Notes under the pieces: generated by a model
Database searches by the model: none
What the model was told of the DNA's origin: nothing
Seen by the model: only the letters and a program-made list of their open reading frames with translations
In this document: positions 7,110-13,249 of the stretch, piece after piece
How the letters are laid out: each line of letters starts with the position of its first letter
How positions within the stretch are numbered: the first letter of the stretch is position 1
Position numbers and translations under genes: made by a program
Origin: an uncultured Marinicella sp.
Lineage (GTDB): Bacteria > Pseudomonadota > Gammaproteobacteria > Xanthomonadales > Marinicellaceae
Length of the DNA stretch: 13,249 bases
Direction of reading: 5' to 3'
Assembly (NCBI GenBank): GCA_938008005.1
Contig: CALLLZ010000225.1
Span: 1 to 13,249 of the forward strand

Positions 7110-8618
7110 ATGATTAAAGGTAAACATCTGATCGATGGCACATGGGTTGATGGACCTAGCACATTCCAATCCACACCCGTCCAAGGTACATCGCATATCA
7201 TCCATAACGCCTCTTCTAACCTGGTAGGTGAAGCTGCACAAGCTGCGCATAATGCATATCAAAATTATGCCTTCACATCTTCTTCATCCCGAGCACAATT
7301 ACTGCGTTCAATTGCCAGCGAAATCAACAAGCGCGGTCAAGAAATTTCTACAATTTGTGAACAAGAAACAGGACTTCCACAGGCAAGGTTAATAGGTGAG
7401 CGTGGCAGGACCACCAATCAATTGGAACAATTTGCCACTTATATTGAGAAAGGTGATTACTTACAACGCAGTGTAGATCAAGCTTTACCTGAACGGGATC
7501 CAATTCCACGGCCAGAGTTAAGGAAAATGATGCGTCCTTTTGGCCCAGTGGCGATCTTTGGTGCTTCAAATTTTCCATTGGCATTTTCAACTGCCGGAGG
7601 TGACACTGCTGCAGCTTTAGCAGCTGGGTGCCCAGTCATTGTAAAAGGGCATCCAGCACACCCGGCTACATCTGACCTGATATCTCAAGCCATCCTGTCA
7701 GCCATCATTAAATGCGATATGGATCCAGGGATTTTTTCATTAGTACAAGACTCTGGTGTAAAAGTAGCTCAAGCCTTAGTCACTCACCCTCATATAACTG
7801 CCGTTGGCTTTACTGGCTCATTGCAAGGCGGCAAAACCTTATTTGACTTGTGTAACCAAAGACCAGTTCCGATTCCATTTTATGGTGAAATGGGTTCATT
7901 AAACCCAGTTTTTGTGTTGCCAGAGTCGCTGGATAAATCAGCTGCAAAAATTGCCAAAGGTTGGGTTGAATCATTAAATTTAGGTGTGGGGCAGTTTTGT
8001 ACAAAACCAGGGTTGTTGATTCTCCCTGAAGGCAACAAAGGTGATGAGTTCATTAGTACAGTACAGCAGCAACTTGAAGATGTCAGCGCAAATCTCATGC
8101 TTACATCAGGTATTGCCGAATCGTATTGGCATGACGTTGAAAAAATACAAACTGTTCCAGGCATCAAGGCAATCTTCCAATCTAAAGCACAGGCTGCATC
8201 TGCATCACCTAATGTATTCTCAACAACAGCTGCACAATGGCTTCAATCAGATATCTTGCAAGAAGAAATTTTTGGCCCTTATGCGATCATTGTCCGAACC
8301 ACAGATCAAGAAGAAATGCTGGCAATTGCAAACCACTTGCAAGGACAGCTCACTGCAACCATCTTTTTGGAGGATACAGATCATGAAACAGCCCTGAAAC
8401 TGCTCCAAGTTCTTGAGCAAAAAGCTGGCCGAATTTTAGCCAATGGTTACCCAACAGGAGTAGAAGTGGCAGAAAGCATGGTGCACGGAGGCCCATATCC
8501 TGCCAGTACTTTTATGGCAACCACTTCTGTAGGCTCTACTGCTATCCAAAGATTCTTGAAGCCTGTTTGTTATCAAAACATACCTCAAAGCTTATTGCCT
8601 CAAGAACTACAGGATTAA
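7110..8618 (+). CDS. Alpha-ketoglutarate semialdehyde dehydrogenase
   Basis: The 502-residue protein is an aldehyde dehydrogenase. Visible active-site parts are ASNFP with N154, the cofactor-binding lysine K179 in VIVKGHP, GFTGS at 233-237, the general base E260 in GEMGSLNP, the nucleophile C297 in GQFCTKPG, and EEIFGP at 385-390. The GEMGSLNPVFVLP and GQFCTKPG segments match the ketoglutarate semialdehyde (2,5-dioxopentanoate) dehydrogenase subgroup rather than general ALDHs. It should oxidise the deaminase product to alpha-ketoglutarate with NAD(P)+, completing the pathway (lhpG role in pseudomonads). It starts 9 bases after the regulator stop, with AGGA overlapping that stop, 7 bases before ATG. 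The same enzyme type also serves sugar-acid pathways, but no such genes are nearby. Confidence 0.92.
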   Translation: MIKGKHLIDGTWVDGPSTFQSTPVQGTSHIIHNASSNLVGEAAQAAHNAYQNYAFTSSSSRAQLLRSIASEINKRGQEISTICEQETGLPQARLIGERGRTTNQLEQFATYIEKGDYLQRSVDQALPERDPIPRPELRKMMRPFGPVAIFGASNFPLAFSTAGGDTAAALAAGCPVIVKGHPAHPATSDLISQAILSAIIKCDMDPGIFSLVQDSGVKVAQALVTHPHITAVGFTGSLQGGKTLFDLCNQRPVPIPFYGEMGSLNPVFVLPESLDKSAAKIAKGWVESLNLGVGQFCTKPGLLILPEGNKGDEFISTVQQQLEDVSANLMLTSGIAESYWHDVEKIQTVPGIKAIFQSKAQAASASPNVFSTTAAQWLQSDILQEEIFGPYAIIVRTTDQEEMLAIANHLQGQLTATIFLEDTDHETALKLLQVLEQKAGRILANGYPTGVEVAESMVHGGPYPASTFMATTSVGSTAIQRFLKPVCYQNIPQSLLPQELQD

Positions 8619-8660
8619 ATAGCACCACAATCATTCTAAATTGTTTTTTTTGATCCCTAA

Positions 8661-8690
8661 AAAACCAACTCAATCACTTGAGTTGGTTTT
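8661..8690. terminator. Bidirectional intrinsic terminator
   Basis: A perfect 13-bp stem (8661-8673 with 8678-8690) has a TCAC loop. Reading leftward, the stem runs into six T residues followed by AGGG, a good terminator for the cytochrome bd operon. Reading rightward, four T residues end the stem, a weaker terminator for the semialdehyde dehydrogenase gene, which stops 42 bases before it. The convergent gene arrangement supports a shared terminator. Confidence 0.85.
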
Positions 8691-8821
8691 ACAAATTGGT
8701 CAATAAAATTTGCATATTCGACACCAGTTATTTTAGTTTAGGATACGCACTGTCCGCTAAATGTCTTTGAGCTATAAAGAAACCATTGGTAGGTAAATAT
8801 GAAATTAAAGAACATTATTTT

Positions 8822-8926
8822 TTATTTTAATGCCAACCTAATTAAAAAACTGATAGTCAAAAGTACACAAACACCTGCCAACCATAATCCGATGAACCAC
8901 AACCATTGTTTGCTGTTCTTATTCAT
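8822..8926 (-). CDS. DUF2474-like small membrane subunit of the bd-type oxidase
   Basis: This short gene encodes 34 residues: a polar start MNKNSKQWLWF, one membrane helix through about residues 10-31, and a basic end (RLALK). Its ribosome binding site GAGGT overlaps the cydB TGA stop and the ATG follows 9 bases after that stop, so it is translated from the oxidase mRNA. Small single-helix proteins of the DUF2474 type follow CIO-type cydAB genes and are thought to correspond to the CydX-like accessory subunits that stabilise bd oxidases. The WLAG motif in the helix fits that family as I remember it. Family assignment is by pattern and position; the coding call itself is strong because start, ribosome binding site, helix and context all agree. 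Confidence 0.8.
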   Translation of the reverse strand: MNKNSKQWLWFIGLWLAGVCVLLTISFLIRLALK

Positions 8927-8935
8927 AATTATACC

Positions 8936-9940
8936 TCAATGATACTGATCTTCTGAATTTACTTTACCGCGGAAAACCCAATATGAATAGGCGGTATAAG
9001 CGATGATCACGGGTATCAGGATTGATGCCCCAACCAATAAAAATTTCAAACTTGAATCAGGTGAGGCTGCTTGCCATATACTTATATTTGGAGGCACAAT
9101 ATTGGGGTAAAAACTGATGCAAAGTCCAAAATAGCTCAAAGCAAATAAAGCAATCACTGATAAAAATGGAGCCAATTCATAGCCTTTATTCAGAGCTCTT
9201 AACAAATAGGTGCCTAACACGGCAACCAAAACAGGAACAGGTAATAAGTACAAATAATTTGGGTAATCAAACCAACGTTTCATGTATGGGTCTTGTTTAA
9301 ATAACATCCAAATACTGACAGTAGCTATCATTACGCCCAGCGCCCAAGTCAGTTTCCATGCGGTGTGTTGACAAAATCGTTGTAACAACCCTTCGGTTTT
9401 ATAAATCAGCCAAGTTGCACCCAATAATGCATAACCAATCACCACTGCGAAACCAGTTACCAAACTGAAAGGTGTTAGCCAATCCCACCAGCCGCCCACA
9501 TAGGTGCGTTCAGTTACTTGAATACCTTGCACAAGCGCACCCAAAGCAACGCCTTGAGAAAATGCTGCAAAAAAAGAACCTAAAGTGAATCCCAAGTCCC
9601 AACGTTTGATGCCTGCTTTGGTTTCAGCGCGCCACCTGAATTCGAAGGCCACGCCACGGAATATCAAAGCCAATAACATCACTATCAAAGGCGCGTATAA
9701 GGCCGGCATGATGATGGCAAAGGCCAGTGGGAAGGTGGCATACAAACCACCCCCTCCCAGCACCAACCATGTTTCATTGCCGTCCCAAAAAGGTGCAATT
9801 GAGTTCATCGCATTGGACTTATCATCAGGCTGTTTAATGAAAGGGAACAGCAAACCAATACCTAGATCAAAACCATCCAGTACCACATAAGCAAATACAG
9901 CAAAGGCCATTAAACCGGCCCAAATTAATACGTAGTCCAT
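8936..9940 (-). CDS. cydB: Cytochrome bd/CIO ubiquinol oxidase subunit II
   Basis: The 334-residue integral membrane protein carries the CydB hallmarks DGFDLGIGLLFPF at 22-34 and WDGNETWL at 52-59, followed by membrane segments to the C-terminus (final helix near VGASILIPVIIAYTAY). It forms the heterodimer with CydA in the inner membrane. The frame is open for 35 codons further upstream, but those lie inside cydA. I start at the ATG at 9940-9938, which begins MDYVLIWAG, the usual CydB N-terminus, and has a strong GGAGGG 9 bases ahead. Only 1 base separates it from the cydA stop. The length, about 335 residues, is that of CioB-type subunits, shorter than the roughly 380 of E. coli CydB. Confidence 0.96.
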   Translation of the reverse strand: MDYVLIWAGLMAFAVFAYVVLDGFDLGIGLLFPFIKQPDDKSNAMNSIAPFWDGNETWLVLGGGGLYATFPLAFAIIMPALYAPLIVMLLALIFRGVAFEFRWRAETKAGIKRWDLGFTLGSFFAAFSQGVALGALVQGIQVTERTYVGGWWDWLTPFSLVTGFAVVIGYALLGATWLIYKTEGLLQRFCQHTAWKLTWALGVMIATVSIWMLFKQDPYMKRWFDYPNYLYLLPVPVLVAVLGTYLLRALNKGYELAPFLSVIALFALSYFGLCISFYPNIVPPNISIWQAASPDSSLKFLLVGASILIPVIIAYTAYSYWVFRGKVNSEDQYH

Positions 9941-9941
9941 A

Positions 9942-11363
9942 TTATTTGCCCTCCTTGGAATCATCATTGATTTTATCTGCAAGACCTTGAATCGGCGTGA
10001 TTCCAGCTGCTCTGCGTGGTTGTCCAGTTTTGATGTCTCTTTCATTCAAACTCGGAGTTCGCTTAAACAATTTCAGTAAGTAATAAATGCCAGAGCCAAA
10101 AACTAAAAAATAAACCAATACGAATGCCAATAAAGAGGCATTCACAGCGGGAGCATCCAATGGAGACACTGAGTCAGCAGTTCTGAGTAAGCCATATACC
10201 GTGTAGGGTTGGCGGCCTACTTCGGTGGTAATCCAGCCAGCCAAAATAGCAATTGATCCACTGGGAGCCATCAATACGGCAGCACGGTGAAGCCATTTGG
10301 CATCGTATAATTTTTTCCTCAGACGCATCAATGCTGACCATAAACCAACTAAAAACATCGCAAAGCCAATAGCTACCATAATTCTGAATGACCAAAACAC
10401 CAAAGGTACATTGGGCCAATCTTCTTCAGGAAAAGCATCTAATCCTGGTAAATGACCGTCTACATCATGAGTTAGAATCAAACTAGCCAGCTTAGGTACA
10501 GCAATTTTGCCATGAACCACTTTATTTTTAACATCCGGCCAACCGAATAAAATCAAAGGTGCACCGTTTTGACTTTCAAAATTCCCTTCCATGGCTGCAA
10601 TCTTCATGGGTTGGTGCTTTAATGTATTTAAGCCATGAAAGTCACCAGCGATGATTTGTATGGGTGCAACCAGTAAAGCCATCCACATAGACATGGAGAA
10701 CATGAGTTTGGCTGCCGAATTGGTTTTGTCTTTAAGCAAATGCCAAGCTGACACGCCGCCAACCAAAAAAGCAGTGGTCAAATAAGCGGCTAACATCATA
10801 TGTACAAAACGATAAGGAAAGGAAGGGTTAAACACCACTTGCCACCAGTCGGTAGCAATGAACTGCCCCACGTCATTAATTGTGTAGCCTGCAGGGGTTT
10901 GCATCCAAGAGTTAACTGATAAAATCCAAAAGCCAGAAATCATGGTGCCCACTGCCACCATGATAGTCGCCATAAAATGTAATCTTCGACTGACTCGATT
11001 GGAGCCAAACAACATCACTCCCAAGAAACCTGCTTCTAAAAAGAAAGCTGTCAATACTTCATAGCCCATTAAAGGCCCAAGTATCGGTCCGGTTTTATCT
11101 GAGAAAACGCTCCAATTGGTCCCAATTTGGTAGCTCATCACAATACCAGATACCACACCCATACCGAATATAACTGCGAATATTTTCACCCAATAACGCC
11201 AAGCACGGCGATAAATATCCTTGCCTGTCTTTAACCATAGGCCTTGAAGAACCATTAAATAAGAAGCCAGTCCTATCGATAAAGCAGGGAAAATAATGTG
11301 AAATGCAATGGTGAAAGCAAATTGCAACCGAGCGGCCAAAACCGCATCAAATAATTCGAACAT
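9942..11363 (-). CDS. cydA: Cytochrome bd/CIO ubiquinol oxidase subunit I
   Basis: This is the quinol-oxidising, haem-carrying subunit, 473 residues, reducing oxygen to water in the inner membrane. Likely haem ligands are H22 (FHIIFP, high-spin haem b595), H188 (RFVHMM) and M329 (FRIMV) for haem b558. The Q-loop begins GDFHGLNTLKHQPMKIAAME with K254 and E259 matching the quinone-site residues of E. coli, and GRQPY at 384-388 corresponds to its GRQPW. The Q-loop is short, as in cyanide-insensitive oxidases (CioA) and unlike the long-loop E. coli enzyme of about 520 residues. GGAG lies 8 bases before the ATG. It is first in cydA-cydB-DUF2474. Whether haem d is really used cannot be read from sequence; several short-loop CIO enzymes lack the typical haem d spectrum. 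Confidence 0.96.
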   Translation of the reverse strand: MFELFDAVLAARLQFAFTIAFHIIFPALSIGLASYLMVLQGLWLKTGKDIYRRAWRYWVKIFAVIFGMGVVSGIVMSYQIGTNWSVFSDKTGPILGPLMGYEVLTAFFLEAGFLGVMLFGSNRVSRRLHFMATIMVAVGTMISGFWILSVNSWMQTPAGYTINDVGQFIATDWWQVVFNPSFPYRFVHMMLAAYLTTAFLVGGVSAWHLLKDKTNSAAKLMFSMSMWMALLVAPIQIIAGDFHGLNTLKHQPMKIAAMEGNFESQNGAPLILFGWPDVKNKVVHGKIAVPKLASLILTHDVDGHLPGLDAFPEEDWPNVPLVFWSFRIMVAIGFAMFLVGLWSALMRLRKKLYDAKWLHRAAVLMAPSGSIAILAGWITTEVGRQPYTVYGLLRTADSVSPLDAPAVNASLLAFVLVYFLVFGSGIYYLLKLFKRTPSLNERDIKTGQPRRAAGITPIQGLADKINDDSKEGK

Positions 11364-11409
11364 CTGCGTGCTCCGAGTGGTTTAAATGAGGCAAATATTT
11401 ACAGTGCTT

Positions 11410-11439
11410 ATTATACTGTTTTCGATGTTTTAAAACCAA
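11410..11439 (-). promoter_or_regulatory. cydA: Candidate promoter of the cydA operon
   Basis: Reading leftward, TTGGTT (11439-11434) and a perfect TATAAT (11415-11410) are separated by 18 bases, putting the transcript start near 11402, about 40 bases before the cydA ATG. The -35 matches consensus in only three of six positions, so an activator may help. The palindrome GTTTTAAAAC lies between the two elements, where a repressor could block the promoter; that is inference. Confidence 0.5.
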
Positions 11440-11634
11440 TTTAATGGAAATATTCCTGTGTGCTTAAGGTGTTGTTTTTTATTGGTTTTTGAGTTGCACT
11501 TTATGAAATGAGCGAATAAATAATGTTGTTGATGAGGTCGCAATTGGTTGAAACCAAAAACACAGATAAAATTAGAATAAATGCACGAGGTTCTACTCCT
11601 TTTGGACTGGTCATGAAATATCAGCTAAAAAACA

Positions 11635-11662
11635 TGTACATATCTACTCAGACCATTATAAT
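11635..11662 (+). promoter_or_regulatory. ppa: Candidate promoter of ppa
   Basis: TGTACA (11635-11640) and a perfect TATAAT (11657-11662) are separated by 16 bases. The bases after the -10 are G+C-rich (ACGCGGC), a discriminator type linked to growth-rate or stringent control. The transcript would start near 11669, leaving a leader of about 40 bases before the ppa ATG. Confidence 0.55.
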
Positions 11663-11708
11663 ACGCGGCTTTTGAACAGTGCCGTTTGAATGGCGCAAAG
11701 GATAAATT

Positions 11709-12257
11709 ATGTCTTTAAAACACATTCCAGTAGGAAACGATGCACCACATGACATCAATGTATTGATTGAAATCCCACGCAATGGCGAAGCCGTTAAATA
11801 TGAAGTCGATAAAGACTCAGGCATGATCATGGTTGATCGTGTTTTGAACACCGCTTTTCGCTATCCTTGTAACTATGGTTTTGTTCCACATACTTTATGT
11901 GGTGATGGTGACCCAGTAGATGTTTGTGTGATCATGCCAATCCCACTATTGCCAGGTTCAATCATCAAGTGTCGTCCAGTTGGTGTTTTGAAAATGACTG
12001 ATGAAGGGGGTGAAGATGCGAAAATCATTGCTGTACCCGTGAATGATGTCAGTGGCTTATATCGTCATGTCAGTGATGTGCGTGATGTGAACGCTGAGAC
12101 TTTGGATAAAATTGCTCATTTCTTTGAACACTATAAAGACCTAGAAAAAGGCAAATGGGTTAAAACTGATGGTTGGGGCGGTGTTGAAGAAGCCAAGCAA
12201 GAAATTCTTGACTCAATCAAAAACTTTGAAGAAGCTGAAGAAAAACCTAATTTCTGA
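11709..12257 (+). CDS. ppa: Inorganic pyrophosphatase, family I
   Basis: The 182-residue cytoplasmic enzyme hydrolyses pyrophosphate to two phosphates with Mg2+, pulling biosynthetic reactions forward. The family signature DGDPVDV gives the metal-binding aspartates D66, D68 and D71. Other active-site positions match the E. coli enzyme with a one-residue shift: E21, K30, R44, Y56, D103 and K105. The length is close to the usual 175-180 of bacterial family I enzymes; the slight excess is an acidic C-terminal tail (EEAEEKPNF). AGGA lies 6 bases before the ATG. It stands alone, with its own promoter and a strong terminator just downstream. Confidence 0.98.
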   Translation: MSLKHIPVGNDAPHDINVLIEIPRNGEAVKYEVDKDSGMIMVDRVLNTAFRYPCNYGFVPHTLCGDGDPVDVCVIMPIPLLPGSIIKCRPVGVLKMTDEGGEDAKIIAVPVNDVSGLYRHVSDVRDVNAETLDKIAHFFEHYKDLEKGKWVKTDGWGGVEEAKQEILDSIKNFEEAEEKPNF

Positions 12258-12280
12258 TCAAAAAATTATAGTTGGATTTA

Positions 12281-12307
12281 AAACCCGGCCATGTGCCGGG
12301 TTTTTTT
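12281..12307 (+). terminator. Strong intrinsic terminator of ppa
   Basis: CCCGGC (12284-12289) pairs with GCCGGG (12295-12300) around a CATGT loop. The stem is extended by AAA/TTT and followed by seven T residues (12301-12307). It begins 23 bases after the ppa stop. Read leftward it also ends in a short T run, so it may stop transcripts of the convergent gene at 12393-12959 as well. Confidence 0.92.
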
Positions 12308-12392
12308 ACTTTAAAGTCAAAAATAATAACTTATACAGAACTGATAAAATTGGATGTTTTAGTTAAAATCAAGTTTTCACTAACTATTGGGT

Positions 12393-12959
12393 TTAAATGA
12401 CTGTAAAGCTACTTCCACGTAAACCACTGCTTCTTGAATCACGTCTACGCCTGCGTTTTAAACGATCACGTAATTCTTTCTTTCGTGCTATCATCCAATC
12501 GCTTTGTGATGGTTCAAAATCCTTGTCCTTATAATATGGTGAGGTTTTATAAGCCTTCACAAAACTGATAAAATCATTATAAGAATCACGCTCATGCGTC
12601 AGTTCTTCGGCAACAATGTCAATCATCATGGTGTCAAATAACACGCCCAGTTCAGGTAAGGAAGCAGGGATGTTTTCTTTTGAATCATTAAAATAGGACA
12701 AAACTGCAAGAACATAATTGCGATTATTTTCACGCATATTCCAAGTTTTATCCTCCAGCATTTCAATCATTGACTTTAATTTATCAGCACTTGTTGATAC
12801 TTGTTCGCTTTGGTCTTTTTCCTGTAATTTTAATAACAAAGATTTAGAAGTCTCTATGGTTTGATAGGCATCAATTTCCATTGATTTTTTCTGTTCCAGT
12901 ACCTGTTCTAAGTGATTACGCAAGTTTTCTGTTAGGCTTAATTGATAGGTTTTATTCAT
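12393..12959 (-). CDS. Unrecognised helical protein with arginine-rich tail
   Basis: The 188-residue product has no signal peptide or membrane segment and is predicted to be mostly helical. Residues about 10-80 are rich in Glu, Lys, Gln and Leu with coiled-coil-like spacing. A more hydrophobic helical part follows (VLAVLSYF at 83-90 and LPELGVLFDTMMIDIVAEEL at 101-120). The C-terminus is strongly basic, with a run of seven arginines and lysines around 168-173 followed by a Ser/Gly-rich end (SRSSGLRGSS). Such a tail could contact nucleic acid or the membrane surface; that is inference. I do not recognise the family. It is transcribed alone, convergent to ppa, and shares its terminator. The ATG at 12959 has no ribosome binding site, so the start is less certain than the frame. 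Confidence 0.75.
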   Translation of the reverse strand: MNKTYQLSLTENLRNHLEQVLEQKKSMEIDAYQTIETSKSLLLKLQEKDQSEQVSTSADKLKSMIEMLEDKTWNMRENNRNYVLAVLSYFNDSKENIPASLPELGVLFDTMMIDIVAEELTHERDSYNDFISFVKAYKTSPYYKDKDFEPSQSDWMIARKKELRDRLKRRRRRDSRSSGLRGSSFTVI

Positions 12960-13123
12960 GAAGGTATATTGGTTTGTAATTAATTGTTTTTGAAGTCGTT
13001 AATGTGAGGTCTTTTTGTTTGTATTAAAGGGTATATTTTAATTAATTTGACACGCCTAAAGTTGTGCGCAAGATAACTCAGGTGGTAGTGATTTATTTAA
13101 ATAGCAAGATAATGATTGTAATG

Positions 13124-13155
13124 AAAAAAACTTGTTCATAAAACATGAATACAAG
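13124..13155 (-). terminator. Possible weak leftward terminator
   Basis: Read leftward, CTTG and TTCAT pair with ATGAA and CAAG across a GTTTT loop, with a two-base bulge in the stem, followed by seven T residues. The stem is A+T-rich and short. It would serve a leftward gene beyond the window, which conflicts with the rightward promoter seen at 13203-13231, so it may be chance. Confidence 0.25.
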
Positions 13156-13202
13156 GAGTTTTGGGCTTTATATAAGTGAAGACTGTAACCGATTACTTAT
13201 CG

Positions 13203-13231
13203 TTAAAAGCATCAAAAAAACTCAGTATAAT
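13203..13231 (+). promoter_or_regulatory. Candidate promoter for a gene beyond the right edge
   Basis: TTAAAA (13203-13208) and a perfect TATAAT (13226-13231) are 17 bases apart, followed by the G+C-rich discriminator CGGCGCC. This layout, like that of the ppa promoter, is typical of growth-rate-regulated promoters for translation or core genes. The gene it would serve is not in the window. Confidence 0.5.
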
Positions 13232-13249
13232 CGGCGCCATTAATATTAG

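Larger units (their letters stand above)
11364..11708. other. Divergent intergenic region between cydA and ppa
   Basis: This 345-bp region has no supported gene. It holds candidate promoters for both flanking genes (listed separately), a perfect 10-bp palindrome GTTTTAAAAC at 11427-11436 and an inverted repeat TTGGTT/AACCAA at 11544-11557 with a 2-base gap. No clear FNR/ANR box (TTGAT-N4-ATCAA) was found. The middle portion, about 11440-11610, is unexplained. Confidence 0.5.
12960..13249. other. Non-coding right-end region
   Basis: No gene of more than about 30 codons with a ribosome binding site is seen here. A TTGACA at 13047-13052 is a perfect -35 hexamer, but the best -10 (GATAAC at 13072-13077) is 19 bases away, so it is only a weak promoter candidate. 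The region also contains a weak hairpin at 13124-13155 and a promoter-like sequence at the extreme right, both listed separately. The promoter of the minus-strand gene ending at 12393 should lie near the left end, but I could not place it. Confidence 0.5.

Noticed and set aside
9941..10045. N-terminal extension of cydB to an ATG at 10045
   Set aside because: It lies inside cydA; the ATG at 9940 has a strong GGAGGG ribosome binding site and gives the standard CydB N-terminus.
11529..11543. Possible FNR/ANR box (TTGAT followed by a loose second half)
   Set aside because: The second half-site does not match ATCAA, so the resemblance is to one half only.
13145..13240. 31-codon plus-strand ORF starting MNTRSFG
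   Set aside because: No ribosome binding site, no helix or domain, and it runs through the promoter-like sequence at the right edge.

Overview
The window is A+T-rich bacterial DNA with compact operons, AGGA/GAGG-type ribosome binding sites and short intergenic regions. The gene content (short Q-loop cytochrome bd/CIO oxidase, family I inorganic pyrophosphatase of the E. coli type, hydroxyproline catabolism with an AraC-family regulator) points to a gammaproteobacterium, possibly a marine or protein-degrading one. That assignment is inference; no rRNA, tRNA or other phylogenetic marker gene was recognised. No CRISPR array, insertion sequence, prophage gene or other clear mobile element was seen.

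Layout. (1) 1-179, minus: the N-terminal part of a secreted protein that runs off the left edge, with two identical 10-bp direct repeats just upstream. (2) 180-665: mostly non-coding, with one doubtful small minus-strand ORF and an inverted repeat next to the following gene. (3) 666-2711, plus: a tight three-gene unit of a secreted protein of unknown function and two tandem, diverged copies of one multi-pass membrane protein family. (4) 2984-8618: a complete-looking trans-4-hydroxy-L-proline degradation locus. The minus-strand operon encodes, in transcription order, a DapA-family deaminase, a proline racemase-family 4-hydroxyproline 2-epimerase and a DadA-like FAD dehydrogenase. A divergent plus-strand pair encodes a PAS-AraC regulator and an alpha-ketoglutarate semialdehyde dehydrogenase. 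(5) 8822-11363, minus: a cytochrome bd/cyanide-insensitive oxidase operon, cydA-cydB plus a 34-residue DUF2474-like membrane peptide. (6) 11709-12257, plus: ppa, with a strong terminator. (7) 12393-12959, minus: an unrecognised helical protein with an arginine-rich tail. (8) 12960-13249: non-coding, ending in a promoter-like sequence that probably serves a gene beyond the right edge.

How the genes work together. The epimerase converts trans-4-hydroxy-L-proline to cis-4-hydroxy-D-proline. The FAD dehydrogenase oxidises it to pyrroline-4-hydroxy-2-carboxylate. The DapA-like enzyme deaminates that to alpha-ketoglutarate semialdehyde, and the aldehyde dehydrogenase makes alpha-ketoglutarate for the TCA cycle. 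The PAS-AraC protein is the likely local regulator, and the divergent 139-bp intergenic region holds repeat structures suited to its binding. The FAD dehydrogenase probably passes electrons to the quinone pool, which a bd-type oxidase such as the neighbouring one can oxidise, but the two operons are separated by a terminator. I found no wholly new system; the least explained parts are the three-gene membrane/secreted unit and the arginine-tailed protein.
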